Shown: one piece after another, positions 42,663 through 51,720 of the stretch
How positions within the stretch are numbered: the stretch's first letter is position 1
Layout: every line of letters starts with the position of its first letter
Source: Qipengyuania marisflavi
GTDB taxonomy: Bacteria > Pseudomonadota > Alphaproteobacteria > Sphingomonadales > Sphingomonadaceae
DNA: 64,000 nucleotides
Direction of reading: 5' to 3'
NCBI RefSeq assembly: GCF_005884405.1
Contig: NZ_VCAO01000002.1
Location: forward strand, 62,001 to 126,000
Notes under the pieces: generated by a model
Told to the model about the DNA's origin: nothing
The model's input: the letters and a program-made list of their open reading frames with translations, nothing else
Database searches by the model: none
Program-made: the position numbers and the translations under genes

Positions 42663-43952
42663 TCAATCGGCTGCCGCAGGGGCGGGCTGGGTCTTTTTCT
42701 TCGCCAGCAGGCCCTTCAGGTCGAAACTGCCGAGCAGGGATTTCTTGCCCTCCACAGCGGCATCGCCTTCCTCGCCTTCGTCACCGGCGCCAATGATGCG
42801 GACCGCCAGATCCTTGATGGTCGAAGTGGCCTTGGCCGAACCATTGGCTTCTGCAAAAGTCTTGCCCAGCTTGGCCGCATTGGCCGCTGCTTTCTGATCG
42901 TAAGGGATCGTGAAATCGATCTTGCGTTCGATCGAAGCTTCAAAATCGGCCTTGCTGATCTCGGCTGCGCCTGCCTGCACCTTGTTGGCAACAATCACCG
43001 GAGTCGCATGGGCGACGTTGGTCTTGAGCCAGGACAGCAGGCGAATGGTGTCACGCGCCGAAGCGAGCGTCATCTCGGTCGCCAACACAATAATGTTGGT
43101 GTCGTTGAGCAGATGCGGGAAATTGATCACCATATGACGCGGCAGATCGACCACGGTCATTTCGAAAGCGTGGCGGAATTCTTCCTGCAATTGCATGAAG
43201 GCCGCGCCATCGGTCATCAGCGGAGCATTGATGGGCGCCTCTGCTGACAGGATCGCCAGATTGTCGTTTGCGCGGATCATGGCGCGTTCGATGAACAGTC
43301 CGTCGATCCGGCTGGGATTGTCGATTGCATCGGTCAGGCCGCGGCCCGGTTCGATATCGAGCGTCAGTGCGCCGGTGCCGAAATGCACGTCGAGATCGAG
43401 CAGCGCGGTCGGCATCTTGTGCGTGTCGCTGAACATCCACGCCAGCGAAGTCGCCAGTGTCGATGCGCCAACGCCGCCGCGGGTGCCGATAATGGCTGTC
43501 GAGACGTGCTTGCGCCCCTCCTGGTTCTCATGCGCCTTGGGAGCAGAGAAGATCGCCTGCGCCTGATTGAGCGAATCGCGCAGGGCATTGGCGGATAGCG
43601 GCTTGAGCAGGTAATCCTGAATGCCGCTGGCCAGCAGGTCGCGGTACAGGCGGACATCGTTGACCTGGCCAATCGCAATCACGACCGTACCGGGCTCGCA
43701 CACCTCTGCCAGGCCGTTGATGTCGTTCAGCGGATCGCCGCTTTCCGAAAGATCGACCATCAGGATGTTCGGGCTGGCGGCAACCGACAGGGACTGGACC
43801 GCGTTGCGCAGGCCGCCCTTGTTGCATTTTTCCGGCTGCCAGCCGAGTTCGATCACCACCGGACGCAGAACGTCGAGCGCGTTTTCGTCGCAGATAAAGG
43901 CCGCGAAGGGATCACGATTCCCCGGCGTGCCGAGTTTTAGGGGAGCGTTCAT
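42663..43952 (-). CDS. cpaE: Pilus assembly protein CpaE/TadZ-like ATPase
   Basis: A 429-residue protein with an N-terminal receiver-like domain (about residues 15-135; Asp67 in LMVDLSE at the phosphoacceptor position) and a MinD/ParA-like ATPase domain. The deviant Walker A is GTRGGVGAS (156-164) and lacks the usual first Lys and the KT end; DLDVHFGTGALTLD and VVDLPRHMV follow. This matches CpaE/TadZ, which localises the Tad pilus machine. The C-terminal tail (KKSLLGSFDLKGLLAKKK) is basic. It lies three bases after cpaD. Confidence 0.93.
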   Translation of the reverse strand: MNAPLKLGTPGNRDPFAAFICDENALDVLRPVVIELGWQPEKCNKGGLRNAVQSLSVAASPNILMVDLSESGDPLNDINGLAEVCEPGTVVIAIGQVNDVRLYRDLLASGIQDYLLKPLSANALRDSLNQAQAIFSAPKAHENQEGRKHVSTAIIGTRGGVGASTLATSLAWMFSDTHKMPTALLDLDVHFGTGALTLDIEPGRGLTDAIDNPSRIDGLFIERAMIRANDNLAILSAEAPINAPLMTDGAAFMQLQEEFRHAFEMTVVDLPRHMVINFPHLLNDTNIIVLATEMTLASARDTIRLLSWLKTNVAHATPVIVANKVQAGAAEISKADFEASIERKIDFTIPYDQKAAANAAKLGKTFAEANGSAKATSTIKDLAVRIIGAGDEGEEGDAAVEGKKSLLGSFDLKGLLAKKKTQPAPAAAD

Positions 43953-43955
43953 CGC

Positions 43956-44615
43956 TTAGTTGCCTCCTTCGGTGCTGCTGACTTCAGCCAAACCGCCGGT
44001 GCCGGTGGGTTCTTGGCTGCGATAGGCCCTGATGGCCTTTGTTGACGTGGTGACGATGGTTTCACCAGTGCCCTGCTGGCCCTGAATCAGGTCCTCGGGA
44101 TTGGCGACCATCGCGGCCAGATTGCTGTTGGTCGCACAGCCGTAATTGGGGCTGGTGCGGTTCATGTCGTCGGCATCGCGGTTGAATGACCAGTCGGGAC
44201 AGCCGGGAACAGATGCGGTCGAACGGGTGATGACCACGCGCGCCTGACCGGGCTGGACATAACCAACCGTGACTGGAACCCCGTCGCTGACCAGCAGACC
44301 ATAGCGGCCCGCAATCGCGGCGACATTGGCGCTGACCGCCGGGCTGTTGCCCGGATTGTCCAGCGAGATACGGTCGCCGTGGCGCAGGTCCATAGCTTCG
44401 AACCAGTCGGACAGCCGCTGCTGTTCGGAAACCTGCAGGCCTTCGTATCCGGTGGCCAGATCGATGGAGAAATTGCTCCGTTCGACCACTGGCTGGTGGG
44501 CACTGTAAAGCGTCCGGTTGATCTCGGGCATACTCCCGCTGCTGCAGGCGCCGAGGACCAGGCTGAGCGAAACGGCGAGGGTGCCGGCAAGCTTGCGATT
44601 GGTTGTGATACGCAT
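43956..44615 (-). CDS. cpaD: Pilus lipoprotein CpaD
   Basis: A 219-residue lipoprotein with lipobox LGAC at Cys24 after a hydrophobic leader (LAGTLAVSLSLV). SVPGCPDWSFNRDADDMN and NYGCATNSNLAAMVANPEDL are the conserved CpaD C-terminal signature. CpaD proteins support the CpaC secretin at the outer membrane. Starts are possible at 44615 and 44624; AAGGGG with good spacing favours 44615, which starts just after the cpaC stop at 44629. The gene lies between cpaC and cpaE, as usual. Confidence 0.92.
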   Translation of the reverse strand: MRITTNRKLAGTLAVSLSLVLGACSSGSMPEINRTLYSAHQPVVERSNFSIDLATGYEGLQVSEQQRLSDWFEAMDLRHGDRISLDNPGNSPAVSANVAAIAGRYGLLVSDGVPVTVGYVQPGQARVVITRSTASVPGCPDWSFNRDADDMNRTSPNYGCATNSNLAAMVANPEDLIQGQQGTGETIVTTSTKAIRAYRSQEPTGTGGLAEVSSTEGGN

Positions 44616-44628
44616 GGTTCTCATCCCC

Positions 44629-46212
44629 TTATTCGAAGCTGAAGCCGGGCTTGGCAGCAGCGGTCTTTTCGGCGCGACGCGCCTCGCTCTGCGCCGCAGC
44701 CTGCTGCTGACTGTTACCGGCCGGCTGGCCGTTGCTGGAAATTTGCGGAGCCGCCGCCGCACCATTGCCGGTTGTCGCAACCGGACGGCCCTGGCCAACC
44801 ACCCCGTCGCCGGTCTTGTAACCAAGCAGGCGCTGGAATTCGGTGGGCTTCATATAGCCATCGGTCGGCAGCCTGATCTCGTTGGCATTGACCGGCTTCA
44901 CCAGATACGGCGTGACAACGATAACCAGTTCGGTTTCGCCGCGACGATAGGTGGTGGAGCGGAACAGATTGCCGAGGATCGGAATATCGCCAAGGCCGGG
45001 AGCCTTTTCGATGGTGTTCTGCGAATTGTTCGACATCAGACCGGCGATCATGAAGCTCTGGCCTGAACCCAGCTCGACCGTGGTTTCTGCCCGGCGCGTG
45101 GTCAGAGCAGGAACCTGAAAACCGTTGAGCGTAATCGCGCCCTGGCTGGAAAGTTCGGACACTTCGGGACGCACGCGGATCGAAATACGGCCGTTTGAAA
45201 GCACTGTCGGCGTATAGGCCAGGCTGACACCGTATTTCTTATATTCGATGGTGGTCGTGCCCAGACCCTGGCTGAGCGGGATCGGGAATTCGCCGCCAGC
45301 AAGGAATTCTGCAGTCTCGCCAGACAATGCTGTCAGATTGGGCTGCGACAATGTCGTCACAAGTCCCTGAGTTTCAGCAAGGTCGAGCGCTCCGGAGAGG
45401 TCGAGACCCAGCAGCTGGCCGGCAAAGCCCAGCGTCGAACCGATGCCCGCACCCTTGATATTGGTTGCAGGAACCTCTCTGATGGCGCCGGTGACCGGAT
45501 TGATGATGCGGTCTACCGTCGCACCAGCATTCAATCCGAGCGAGCGGCCCGGGTTGAAGGTCGTCGGACCTGCACCCTGACCAACGCCGAACTGGAAACC
45601 GCCCGTGGAATCGATCGAGGCGAGATTCATGCCGATGGCTTTCACCACGCTGCGGCTGACCTCGGCAATGCGAACCTGCAGATTGACCTGCAGCGGGGTC
45701 GACATCCGCAGGCGGCTGATGACATTGGTGCCTTCACCCACGAACGCTTCGACCAGCATCTGTGCTTCGGCAGCGTCTTCCGGCGCGGCAACAGTACCGG
45801 TCAGCAAGACGGTGTTGGTGCCCATGGTGGACACGGCAACCTTGGCCTGCGGCATCGCCAGCGCCAGCATCTGGTCGATGCTGCCGATGTTCGATCCGAC
45901 GCGAATGTTGGCGGACCAGACGATGTCGCCTGCGGCGTTACTGGCATAGACTGTTGTTTCACCGCCAGCCTTGCCGAACAGATACAGCTGGCGCTGCGAC
46001 TTGACCTGCACATCGGCGATGGCTTCGTTCGCGATGAACACGTCGGCCATTGCGCCCGGCACGTTGATCAGTTCACCGCGCCCGATTGACAGCACGATGT
46101 CCTGGCTCGGGCGGACGACCGACTGGGCCGTTGCCGGAGCTACTGGCAGGCTGGCCAGCGGCGCAAGCGCCAGGCTGGCAAGCAGCAGTTTGGTGGGAAG
46201 ACGATATGTCAT
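44629..46212 (-). CDS. cpaC: Pilus outer-membrane secretin CpaC
   Basis: A 527-residue protein with a signal peptide (cleavage near ATA-Q, residue 30). The N-terminal BON/N0-type domain (about 30-200) is followed by a secretin domain (about 230-430) with the family motifs GGEFPIP, VRPEVSELS and FMIAGLMSNNSQNTIEKAPGL. Secretins form the outer-membrane channel for the Tad pilus. Start at 46212 is set by AGGGGG upstream; the frame opens at 46254. The C-terminus is a Gln/Ala-rich tail. It is third in the operon after cpaA and cpaB. Confidence 0.95.
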   Translation of the reverse strand: MTYRLPTKLLLASLALAPLASLPVAPATAQSVVRPSQDIVLSIGRGELINVPGAMADVFIANEAIADVQVKSQRQLYLFGKAGGETTVYASNAAGDIVWSANIRVGSNIGSIDQMLALAMPQAKVAVSTMGTNTVLLTGTVAAPEDAAEAQMLVEAFVGEGTNVISRLRMSTPLQVNLQVRIAEVSRSVVKAIGMNLASIDSTGGFQFGVGQGAGPTTFNPGRSLGLNAGATVDRIINPVTGAIREVPATNIKGAGIGSTLGFAGQLLGLDLSGALDLAETQGLVTTLSQPNLTALSGETAEFLAGGEFPIPLSQGLGTTTIEYKKYGVSLAYTPTVLSNGRISIRVRPEVSELSSQGAITLNGFQVPALTTRRAETTVELGSGQSFMIAGLMSNNSQNTIEKAPGLGDIPILGNLFRSTTYRRGETELVIVVTPYLVKPVNANEIRLPTDGYMKPTEFQRLLGYKTGDGVVGQGRPVATTGNGAAAAPQISSNGQPAGNSQQQAAAQSEARRAEKTAAAKPGFSFE

Positions 46213-46254
46213 GGAATTGCCCCCTGAATGGCTTCCTGATGATGCTTTGGTCAC

Positions 46255-47289
46255 TTACTTGCCGCCCTTCTTGGAAACCGGCACTTCGACGGTTTCCTTG
46301 CCGCGGGTAACGCGGACGGTGGGTCCCTGCCGGACAGGGACTCCGCTGACAGTCACAGCCACGCCCGGTGCCGCCTGGGTGGGTGCCGCAGTCGCTGCAC
46401 GGGGCGTGCCCTGTGCAGGCATCGAACCGCGCTGGAACCGTGAAACATCGGCGCCCGTGCTGTAGGTGCTTCGGGCGTCGTCGGGACGAGCCATTGCATC
46501 GCGCAGCAGCTTTTCCTCTTCGGCAGGTGAGAGATTGTCGGGGATCGCAAAGTCACCCGAGGCAACGGCGCGTTCCAGTTCGCTCTGGCTGTCGGCAATC
46601 GAGCGCAGCGAGAGGCTGAGCGTGCCGATAGTCTGGGCGACCGATACCTTTTCAGCGATGGTCGGCGTCACTTCCAGCGTAACCGTGCTGAACGCGCTGA
46701 CGATCGTATTGCCGTCTTCGCCCTTTTGCTGCGTGGTCGACTGGTCGGTTGCCAGCACGCGCAGATTGCGCAGGATGGTTTCCGATGCCTTGAGATTGGT
46801 GCCGTCATTGCCCTGGACCGTCTGGGTCAGGACCATATCGACGCGGTCACCCGGGAAGATAAAGCCGGCAACGCCGCTTTGCGCCGAAACCGGGACCGTG
46901 ATGGCCCGCATGCCTGGGCTGAGCGCCGCTGCGAGGAAGCCGCGGTCGCCGGGGCTTACCAGCGATCCTTGTGTGATGGGTTCACCCGCTGTCACAGCGT
47001 GGCGGACCACGGTGCCGAGCAGCTTGGAGATATCCGCCTCACCATCGAGGAAATAGGCGTCCTGCACCAATTGCGAAGGCCACATCTGATAGCTGATGGC
47101 ATCTGCCGTGATCAGCGTTCCGACGGGCAGCGCGCGTTGCGCCACCAAAACCTTGGGTCCCTGCGGCTCGACTGCCGCAGCTTCGGCAGACGGTGCACCG
47201 GCACCGGCAAACATACTACGCGCAACCAGTGCGGTACCGATCGCAACGATCAGTGCACCTACCAGCAGAACCAGCTTCTTCCTGTCCAT
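46255..47289 (-). CDS. cpaB: Pilus assembly protein CpaB
   Basis: A 344-residue protein with an N-terminal transmembrane anchor (KLVLLVGALIVAIGTALVAR) and a SAF/RcpC-like periplasmic part (about residues 45-230), including LVAQRALPVGTLITADAISY and GDRVDMVLTQTV, as expected for CpaB. It contributes to the envelope-spanning part of the Tad apparatus. ATG at 47289 is chosen over 47337 because it starts the anchor; a GAGGGGG precedes it. The C-terminus is Ala/Pro-rich (GTPRAATAAPTQAAP). Confidence 0.93.
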   Translation of the reverse strand: MDRKKLVLLVGALIVAIGTALVARSMFAGAGAPSAEAAAVEPQGPKVLVAQRALPVGTLITADAISYQMWPSQLVQDAYFLDGEADISKLLGTVVRHAVTAGEPITQGSLVSPGDRGFLAAALSPGMRAITVPVSAQSGVAGFIFPGDRVDMVLTQTVQGNDGTNLKASETILRNLRVLATDQSTTQQKGEDGNTIVSAFSTVTLEVTPTIAEKVSVAQTIGTLSLSLRSIADSQSELERAVASGDFAIPDNLSPAEEEKLLRDAMARPDDARSTYSTGADVSRFQRGSMPAQGTPRAATAAPTQAAPGVAVTVSGVPVRQGPTVRVTRGKETVEVPVSKKGGK

Positions 47290-47381
47290 GGCTAAACTAG
47301 CCCCCTCGTTGGCCCGCGAGAATCTGTGTGCGGGCATCTATGGTTTCCGGGCTTAGCGCCCGATTGGTTAAGATCGGGTTG

Positions 47382-47873
47382 TCAGCCCACGGTGCCGGTG
47401 ACGCCGGCAAGTGCAAAAGGTTCGGTTCCAAGGACCCACAAACCGCTGGTCGCGATTGCCAGGCCATAGGGAATGGCGATGCGGTCCTTGCGGCGGCGCA
47501 TGATGTGCCAGCCACCGAACACGATGGTCAGCACGCCGCCGATCAACGCCATCAAGAGAATGAGTTTGAAAAATGCCGCAGGCGGAACCCACAGCGCCAA
47601 TGCGGTCAGCAATTTGACATCGCCGCCGCCCATCTGGCGAACAGCGAACAGCACGCAGCAAACGGCAAAGGTGGCGAGCGCCACGCCAAGCTGCATAGTC
47701 ACGCCGGGATATAGCGACAGGCCGCTGGCCCACCAGAACAGCGGTGCACCCAGCGCAATCGCACCGTTCAGCCAATTGGCAATCTTGCGATGCCGGAAAT
47801 CCGTGAAGGCGGCGATCAGCAGTGCGATTGCCAATGCGCCGAGCAATCCGTAGGTAAAAATCTGGTCTGGCAT
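47382..47873 (-). CDS. cpaA: Prepilin peptidase CpaA/TadV
   Basis: A 163-residue polytopic membrane protein of the type IV prepilin peptidase family. The two catalytic aspartates are Asp25 (AFTDFRHRK) and Asp85 in GGGDVKLL. Its small size, without a long N-terminal methylase part, is typical of Tad-pilus peptidases. It would cleave Flp prepilins and pseudopilins at the membrane. ATG at 47873 starts the hydrophobic region; the frame is open to 47948. It heads the operon, but no flp pilin gene is visible upstream. Confidence 0.93.
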   Translation of the reverse strand: MPDQIFTYGLLGALAIALLIAAFTDFRHRKIANWLNGAIALGAPLFWWASGLSLYPGVTMQLGVALATFAVCCVLFAVRQMGGGDVKLLTALALWVPPAAFFKLILLMALIGGVLTIVFGGWHIMRRRKDRIAIPYGLAIATSGLWVLGTEPFALAGVTGTVG

Positions 47874-48078
47874 AAGGCCCCCGAAAGTTCTTGAGGGCCT
47901 TGCTACAGGACAGTGCTTACCAAATAGTAACCATGAGGAATGGGTCATCAGCGCGCATCAGACACAGCCGGGCAATGCTTCGGACACGGGCACAAACACG
48001 AGCACCGGAAGGATCGATCGGCGCGCAATTCCGGCGCACGCCAGCGAATCGGTTTGGAGCACCACTGACGGCCATCAG

Positions 48079-48954
48079 GTGCGGCGCATCGATTGGCCGG
48101 GAAGCGAGCCTGCGCGCGGTTCGATCCTGTTCTTTCCGGGACGCGGCGACAATTACGAAAAATATATCGAGACGCTGGAAGAATGGCACCGCGCGGGCTG
48201 GCGGGTCACCGCTGCCGACTGGCGCGGGCAGGCCGGATCGGGACGGCTGACCAAGGATGCCGTCACCGGGCATATCGAAGATTTTTCGATCTGGATCGAC
48301 GATCTCGCTGCGTTCTGGACGCAGTGGCAGGCCGAAACCCCCGGTCCCCATGTGCTGGCGGGCCATTCGATGGGCGGACATCTGGTGCTGCGGGCGCTGG
48401 TCGAAGGGCGCGCCACTCCCGATGCGGCGTTTCTTTCGGCGCCGATGGTCGGCTTTGTCGGGCCGAAGCTGCCGTTTGGCTTGCTGCACGGCGTGGCCAA
48501 GGTGATGCGCAAAATCGGCGATCCGATGCGCCCGGCATGGAAATGGAGCGAAAAGCCGGGCGAAATGCCCGCTGGACGCAGCAAGCTGCTGACGCATGAT
48601 GCGCAGCGTTATGCAGATGAATTGTGGTGGCGGGAAAAGCGCCCCGAACTGGTGATGGGGCCGGGCAGCTGGGGCTGGGTGGAGCGCGGCTATGCCTCGA
48701 CCCGCGTGCTCGATGCGCCTGGTGCAATGGAAGCGGTGCAGGTGCCCGTGCTGGTACTGTCCACGGCGGTTGACAAGCTGGTCAGCCACCCTGCTGCAGT
48801 GCGTGCTGCTGAACGCCTGCCCAAAGGCGAGCTGGTCGCTTTTGGCGCAGAGGCAGAGCACGAATTGCTGCGCGAGACCGATGAAGTGCGCGGCCGTGCG
48901 CAGGCGGCAATCACCGAATTCCTCGACCGCACGGCGCCGCGCCCGGCCCAGTGA
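48079..48954 (+). CDS. Alpha/beta-hydrolase (lysophospholipase-like) with doubtful start
   Basis: A 291-residue serine hydrolase. The nucleophile elbow is GHSMGG; a TAVDKLVS segment probably holds the acid and EAEHELLRE the His. GSILFFPGRGDNYEKYIETL and WRGQAGSG are typical of monoglyceride lipase/lysophospholipase proteins. GTG at 48079 is the first start codon in frame, yet protein-like sequence (ESVWSTTDGHQ) continues upstream in the same frame to about 48013 with no usual start; see findings. It lies close to the FAD oxidoreductase gene (four-base overlap). Confidence 0.85.
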   Translation: MRRIDWPGSEPARGSILFFPGRGDNYEKYIETLEEWHRAGWRVTAADWRGQAGSGRLTKDAVTGHIEDFSIWIDDLAAFWTQWQAETPGPHVLAGHSMGGHLVLRALVEGRATPDAAFLSAPMVGFVGPKLPFGLLHGVAKVMRKIGDPMRPAWKWSEKPGEMPAGRSKLLTHDAQRYADELWWREKRPELVMGPGSWGWVERGYASTRVLDAPGAMEAVQVPVLVLSTAVDKLVSHPAAVRAAERLPKGELVAFGAEAEHELLRETDEVRGRAQAAITEFLDRTAPRPAQ

Positions 48955-50045
48955 ACGTTTACGATTTCGCTGTCATCGGCGCCGGAATGGCGGGCGCCAG
49001 TCTTGCTGCCGAACTGGCGGACGATGCGCGCGTGCTGCTGCTCGAAGCGGAAGACACGCCGGGTTATCATGCCACTGGCCGCTCCGCCGCATTCTGGGAG
49101 GAATGCTATGGCGGACCGGAGATCGTGCCGCTTACGCTGGCGTCTGGCGTGTTCCTGCGCGAGGGCGGCTATCTTACGCCGCGCGGTGCCTTATATGTCG
49201 GGCGTGACGAGGATGCGTCTGCACTTGATGCCTTTGTGGACCGCTTCGCACCAACCGGCGCCACGATCCAGCGTCTTGGGCGCGCGCAATTGGCGCAAAA
49301 GATTCCCGGTTTGCGGTCAGAATGGACTGGCGCGGTGTGGGAACCGGCCTGCGCGGATATCGATGTCGCCGGATTGCATCGCCATTATCTTTCACTGGGA
49401 CGCCAGTGCGGAGTTGAGCTGGAAACCCGCGCCCGTGTGGCACTGGCGCAGCGCGCAGGCGATGTGTGGACCATGCGGACGCACAGCGGTCAGGAATATC
49501 GCGCCCGGACCATCGTCAACGCCGCCGGGGCATGGGCAGACAGTATGGCGCAGATTGCCGGGGCACGCCCGCTGGGCATCCGCCCGCTGCGGCGGACGGT
49601 GCTGCAATTGCGGGTCGATCCCGCGCCGCCTGCCGATTTGCCGCTGGTGCTCGACATCGGGTGGCAGTTCTATTTCAAGCCGGAATCCGGACGGCTGTGG
49701 CTTAGCCCGCATGACGAGGAACCCAGCGACCCGTGTGACGCTGCGCCGGAAGAGCTGGCGGTGGCCACGGCCATCGACCGGCTGCAAAATGTGGTCGATT
49801 GGCGGGTCGAAGCGGTCGAGCACAAATGGGCCGGCCTGCGCAGCTTCGCGCCAGACCGGCTGCCCGTCTATGGCGCCGACCCGCAGATCGCAGGTTTCTT
49901 CTGGTTCGCAGGGCAGGGCGGATTTGGCATCCAGACCGCGCCCGCCGCTGCACGGCTGGCGGCGCAGGATCTGCTGGGGCACGAATGCGACGCCATGACG
50001 CAGGCGATTGAAGGCGCGATCTATTCACCCGCACGCTTCGGGTAG
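48951..50045 (+). CDS. FAD-dependent oxidoreductase (DAO/GlpD-like)
   Basis: A 364-residue flavoprotein with the N-terminal dinucleotide-binding motif GAGMAGASLA (10-19) and a DAO fold. Typical segments are HATGRSAAFWEE, IVNAAGAWAD, and a C-terminal GLRSFAPDRLPVYG with GFFWFAGQGGFGIQTAPAAA for flavin contact. This family oxidises amino acids, glycerol-3-phosphate or related amines; the substrate cannot be told. The GTG start at 48951 overlaps the stop of the hydrolase gene, so the two are co-translated. Confidence 0.88.
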   Translation: MNVYDFAVIGAGMAGASLAAELADDARVLLLEAEDTPGYHATGRSAAFWEECYGGPEIVPLTLASGVFLREGGYLTPRGALYVGRDEDASALDAFVDRFAPTGATIQRLGRAQLAQKIPGLRSEWTGAVWEPACADIDVAGLHRHYLSLGRQCGVELETRARVALAQRAGDVWTMRTHSGQEYRARTIVNAAGAWADSMAQIAGARPLGIRPLRRTVLQLRVDPAPPADLPLVLDIGWQFYFKPESGRLWLSPHDEEPSDPCDAAPEELAVATAIDRLQNVVDWRVEAVEHKWAGLRSFAPDRLPVYGADPQIAGFFWFAGQGGFGIQTAPAAARLAAQDLLGHECDAMTQAIEGAIYSPARFG

Positions 50046-50102
50046 CCAAGTGCCTTGCGGCTGCTAGGATGCTGGCAGTTCAACATTAAAGGGAGCACCA
50101 CG

Positions 50103-50279
50103 ATGGCGCATCAGTTCGAAATCTACAAAGACAAGGCCGGGGAATTCCGTGCCCGCTTCAAATACAATTCTGAAGTGATGTTCTCGTCAGAAGGCTATTC
50201 CAGCAAGGCCAGCGCGAAAGAAGCTGTGGAATCGATGAAGAGCAACGGCCCCTCTGCCGAGGTCGTCGACAACAGCTGA
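50103..50279 (+). CDS. YegP-like DUF1508 protein
   Basis: A 58-residue protein with the DUF1508 pattern: FEIYKDKAGEFRARFKYNSE, a GYSSKASAKEAVESMK segment, and a short tail. It is a single half-domain; YegP in E. coli is a tandem of two. The function is not known. An earlier in-frame start at 50055 was set aside because the ATG at 50103 gives family length and has AAAGGGAG upstream. Its stop lies one base from the end of the convergent rnhA. Confidence 0.88.
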   Translation: MAHQFEIYKDKAGEFRARFKYNSEVMFSSEGYSSKASAKEAVESMKSNGPSAEVVDNS

Positions 50280-50280
50280 T

Positions 50281-50721
50281 TTAGCTGCGCGCCGCCTCGT
50301 CCGCAGCATCGCTGGCGAGGCGGTCGACCCGCTCGTTCTCGACATGGCCGGAATGGCCTTTGACCCAGTGCCAGTCGACCCGGTGCGTGGCGGTCAGTTC
50401 GATCAGCTCATGCCATAGGTCTTCGTTGCGGACCGGCTTCTTGCTGGCATTAACCCAGCCGCGCTTTTTCCAGCCGTGGACCCACTTGGTGATCCCGTCG
50501 ATGAGATATTTGCTGTCGGTGTAAAGCGCGACCTCGCACGGTTCGACCAATGCGGACAGGCCGCGAATCGCAGCGGTCATTTCCATGCGGTTGTTGGTGG
50601 TGTCAGGCTCGCCCCCGGACAGTTCTTTTTCATTGCTGCCCAGACGCAGCAAAGCGCCCCAGCCGCCCGGACCTGGATTGCCCTTGCAGGATCCGTCGGT
50701 GAACAATTCTACTTTTTTCAT
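50281..50721 (-). CDS. rnhA: Ribonuclease HI
   Basis: A 146-residue enzyme of normal length. The metal-binding residues are visible as Asp9 ([14 protein letters not shown]), Glu47 (TNNRMEM), Asp69 (LYTDSKY) and Asp133, with His123 in VKGHSGH. It degrades the RNA strand of RNA-DNA hybrids and removes R-loops and primers. It follows thrB by 27 bases in the ispH-thrB-rnhA operon, a common alphaproteobacterial order. Confidence 0.97.
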   Translation of the reverse strand: MKKVELFTDGSCKGNPGPGGWGALLRLGSNEKELSGGEPDTTNNRMEMTAAIRGLSALVEPCEVALYTDSKYLIDGITKWVHGWKKRGWVNASKKPVRNEDLWHELIELTATHRVDWHWVKGHSGHVENERVDRLASDAADEAARS

Positions 50722-50748
50722 CGCGATGCGCTTAGCGTGCCCGGCGGC

Positions 50749-51720
50749 CTACGCGAAGACCTGCTGGCCATTTTCGTCATAGAAGTCCCACCGCCGGACA
50801 AAATCCATCGGGTCCTTGCGGGTGACATGGGCATCGCCGGGCGTATCCAGCCAATCCTCGGCGCGGCTGGCGACAAAGCGCAGGCAGGCCCCCTGTGCCA
50901 ATATTGGCAAGGCATTGCGTTCCGCGGCATCAAGCGGGCGGACACTCTGGTAACCGTCGATCAGCGCCCGCCCAATTGCCGCATCATAACAAGAACCGCT
51001 CTTGTCGAAGCTCCATGCCGCATGGGTCACCGCCAGATCGTAAGCCATTGCGTCGCTGCAGGCGAAATAGAAATCGATCATGCCCGACACCGTGCTGCCG
51101 CGCATCAGCACGTTGTCGGGAAACAGATCGGAATGAATGATCGAGGCGGGCAGATCGCTAGGCAAGTGCGCGGCCAGATCGCGGGCGCGTTGCAGCGCGG
51201 CGGGTAACGCGGGATCGATCTGCGCCAGCCGGTCCTCGCCGCAATCCTCAAGAATGCGTGCATTCGCCTCAGCGTCCAGGGTGTTCGCGCGCGTGAGCGG
51301 GAAATCCGCCGCCGCCAGATGCACCTGAGCCAAGGCAGCGCCCACCGCCTGTGCCTGCTGCGCGGTCGGCCGGGTGGGGGAGACACCGGGCAGGAACTCG
51401 ATCAGGGCAACCGTTTTGCCGTCCAACACGCGAAAGGCGCTGCCCGCGCAGTCGTGAATGGTGCTTGGGACCGGGCAACCCTTGGCTGAGAGATGGTCGA
51501 GCAAGCCAAGAAAGAACGGCAAATCGCCCGTGTCGATCCGCCGTTCGTACATGGTCAGGATAAACCGCGCGCCAGTGCCATCCGCGCCGCTGGTCTCGAT
51601 CAGCCAATTGCTGTTCGAAATGCCTTCGGCAATGCCCTTGGCGCTGACCAACTCGCCCACATCATAGGCTGCGACCAGCTCGGCCAGCTGCTCCGCGCCG
51701 AGATGGGTATAGACCGCCAC
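50749..51720 (-). CDS. thrB: Homoserine kinase (ThrB, APH-fold type)
   Basis: A 323-residue protein of the aminoglycoside-phosphotransferase fold. HSDLFPDNVL (Brenner motif) and GMIDFYFACSDAMAYDLAV are the catalytic and metal motifs, and the N-terminus VYTHLGAEQLAELVAAYDVG is characteristic of this ThrB group rather than the GHMP-type enzyme. It phosphorylates homoserine in threonine synthesis. The GTG start at 51720 directly follows the ispH stop at 51721-51723. Confidence 0.95.
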   Translation of the reverse strand: MAVYTHLGAEQLAELVAAYDVGELVSAKGIAEGISNSNWLIETSGADGTGARFILTMYERRIDTGDLPFFLGLLDHLSAKGCPVPSTIHDCAGSAFRVLDGKTVALIEFLPGVSPTRPTAQQAQAVGAALAQVHLAAADFPLTRANTLDAEANARILEDCGEDRLAQIDPALPAALQRARDLAAHLPSDLPASIIHSDLFPDNVLMRGSTVSGMIDFYFACSDAMAYDLAVTHAAWSFDKSGSCYDAAIGRALIDGYQSVRPLDAAERNALPILAQGACLRFVASRAEDWLDTPGDAHVTRKDPMDFVRRWDFYDENGQQVFA

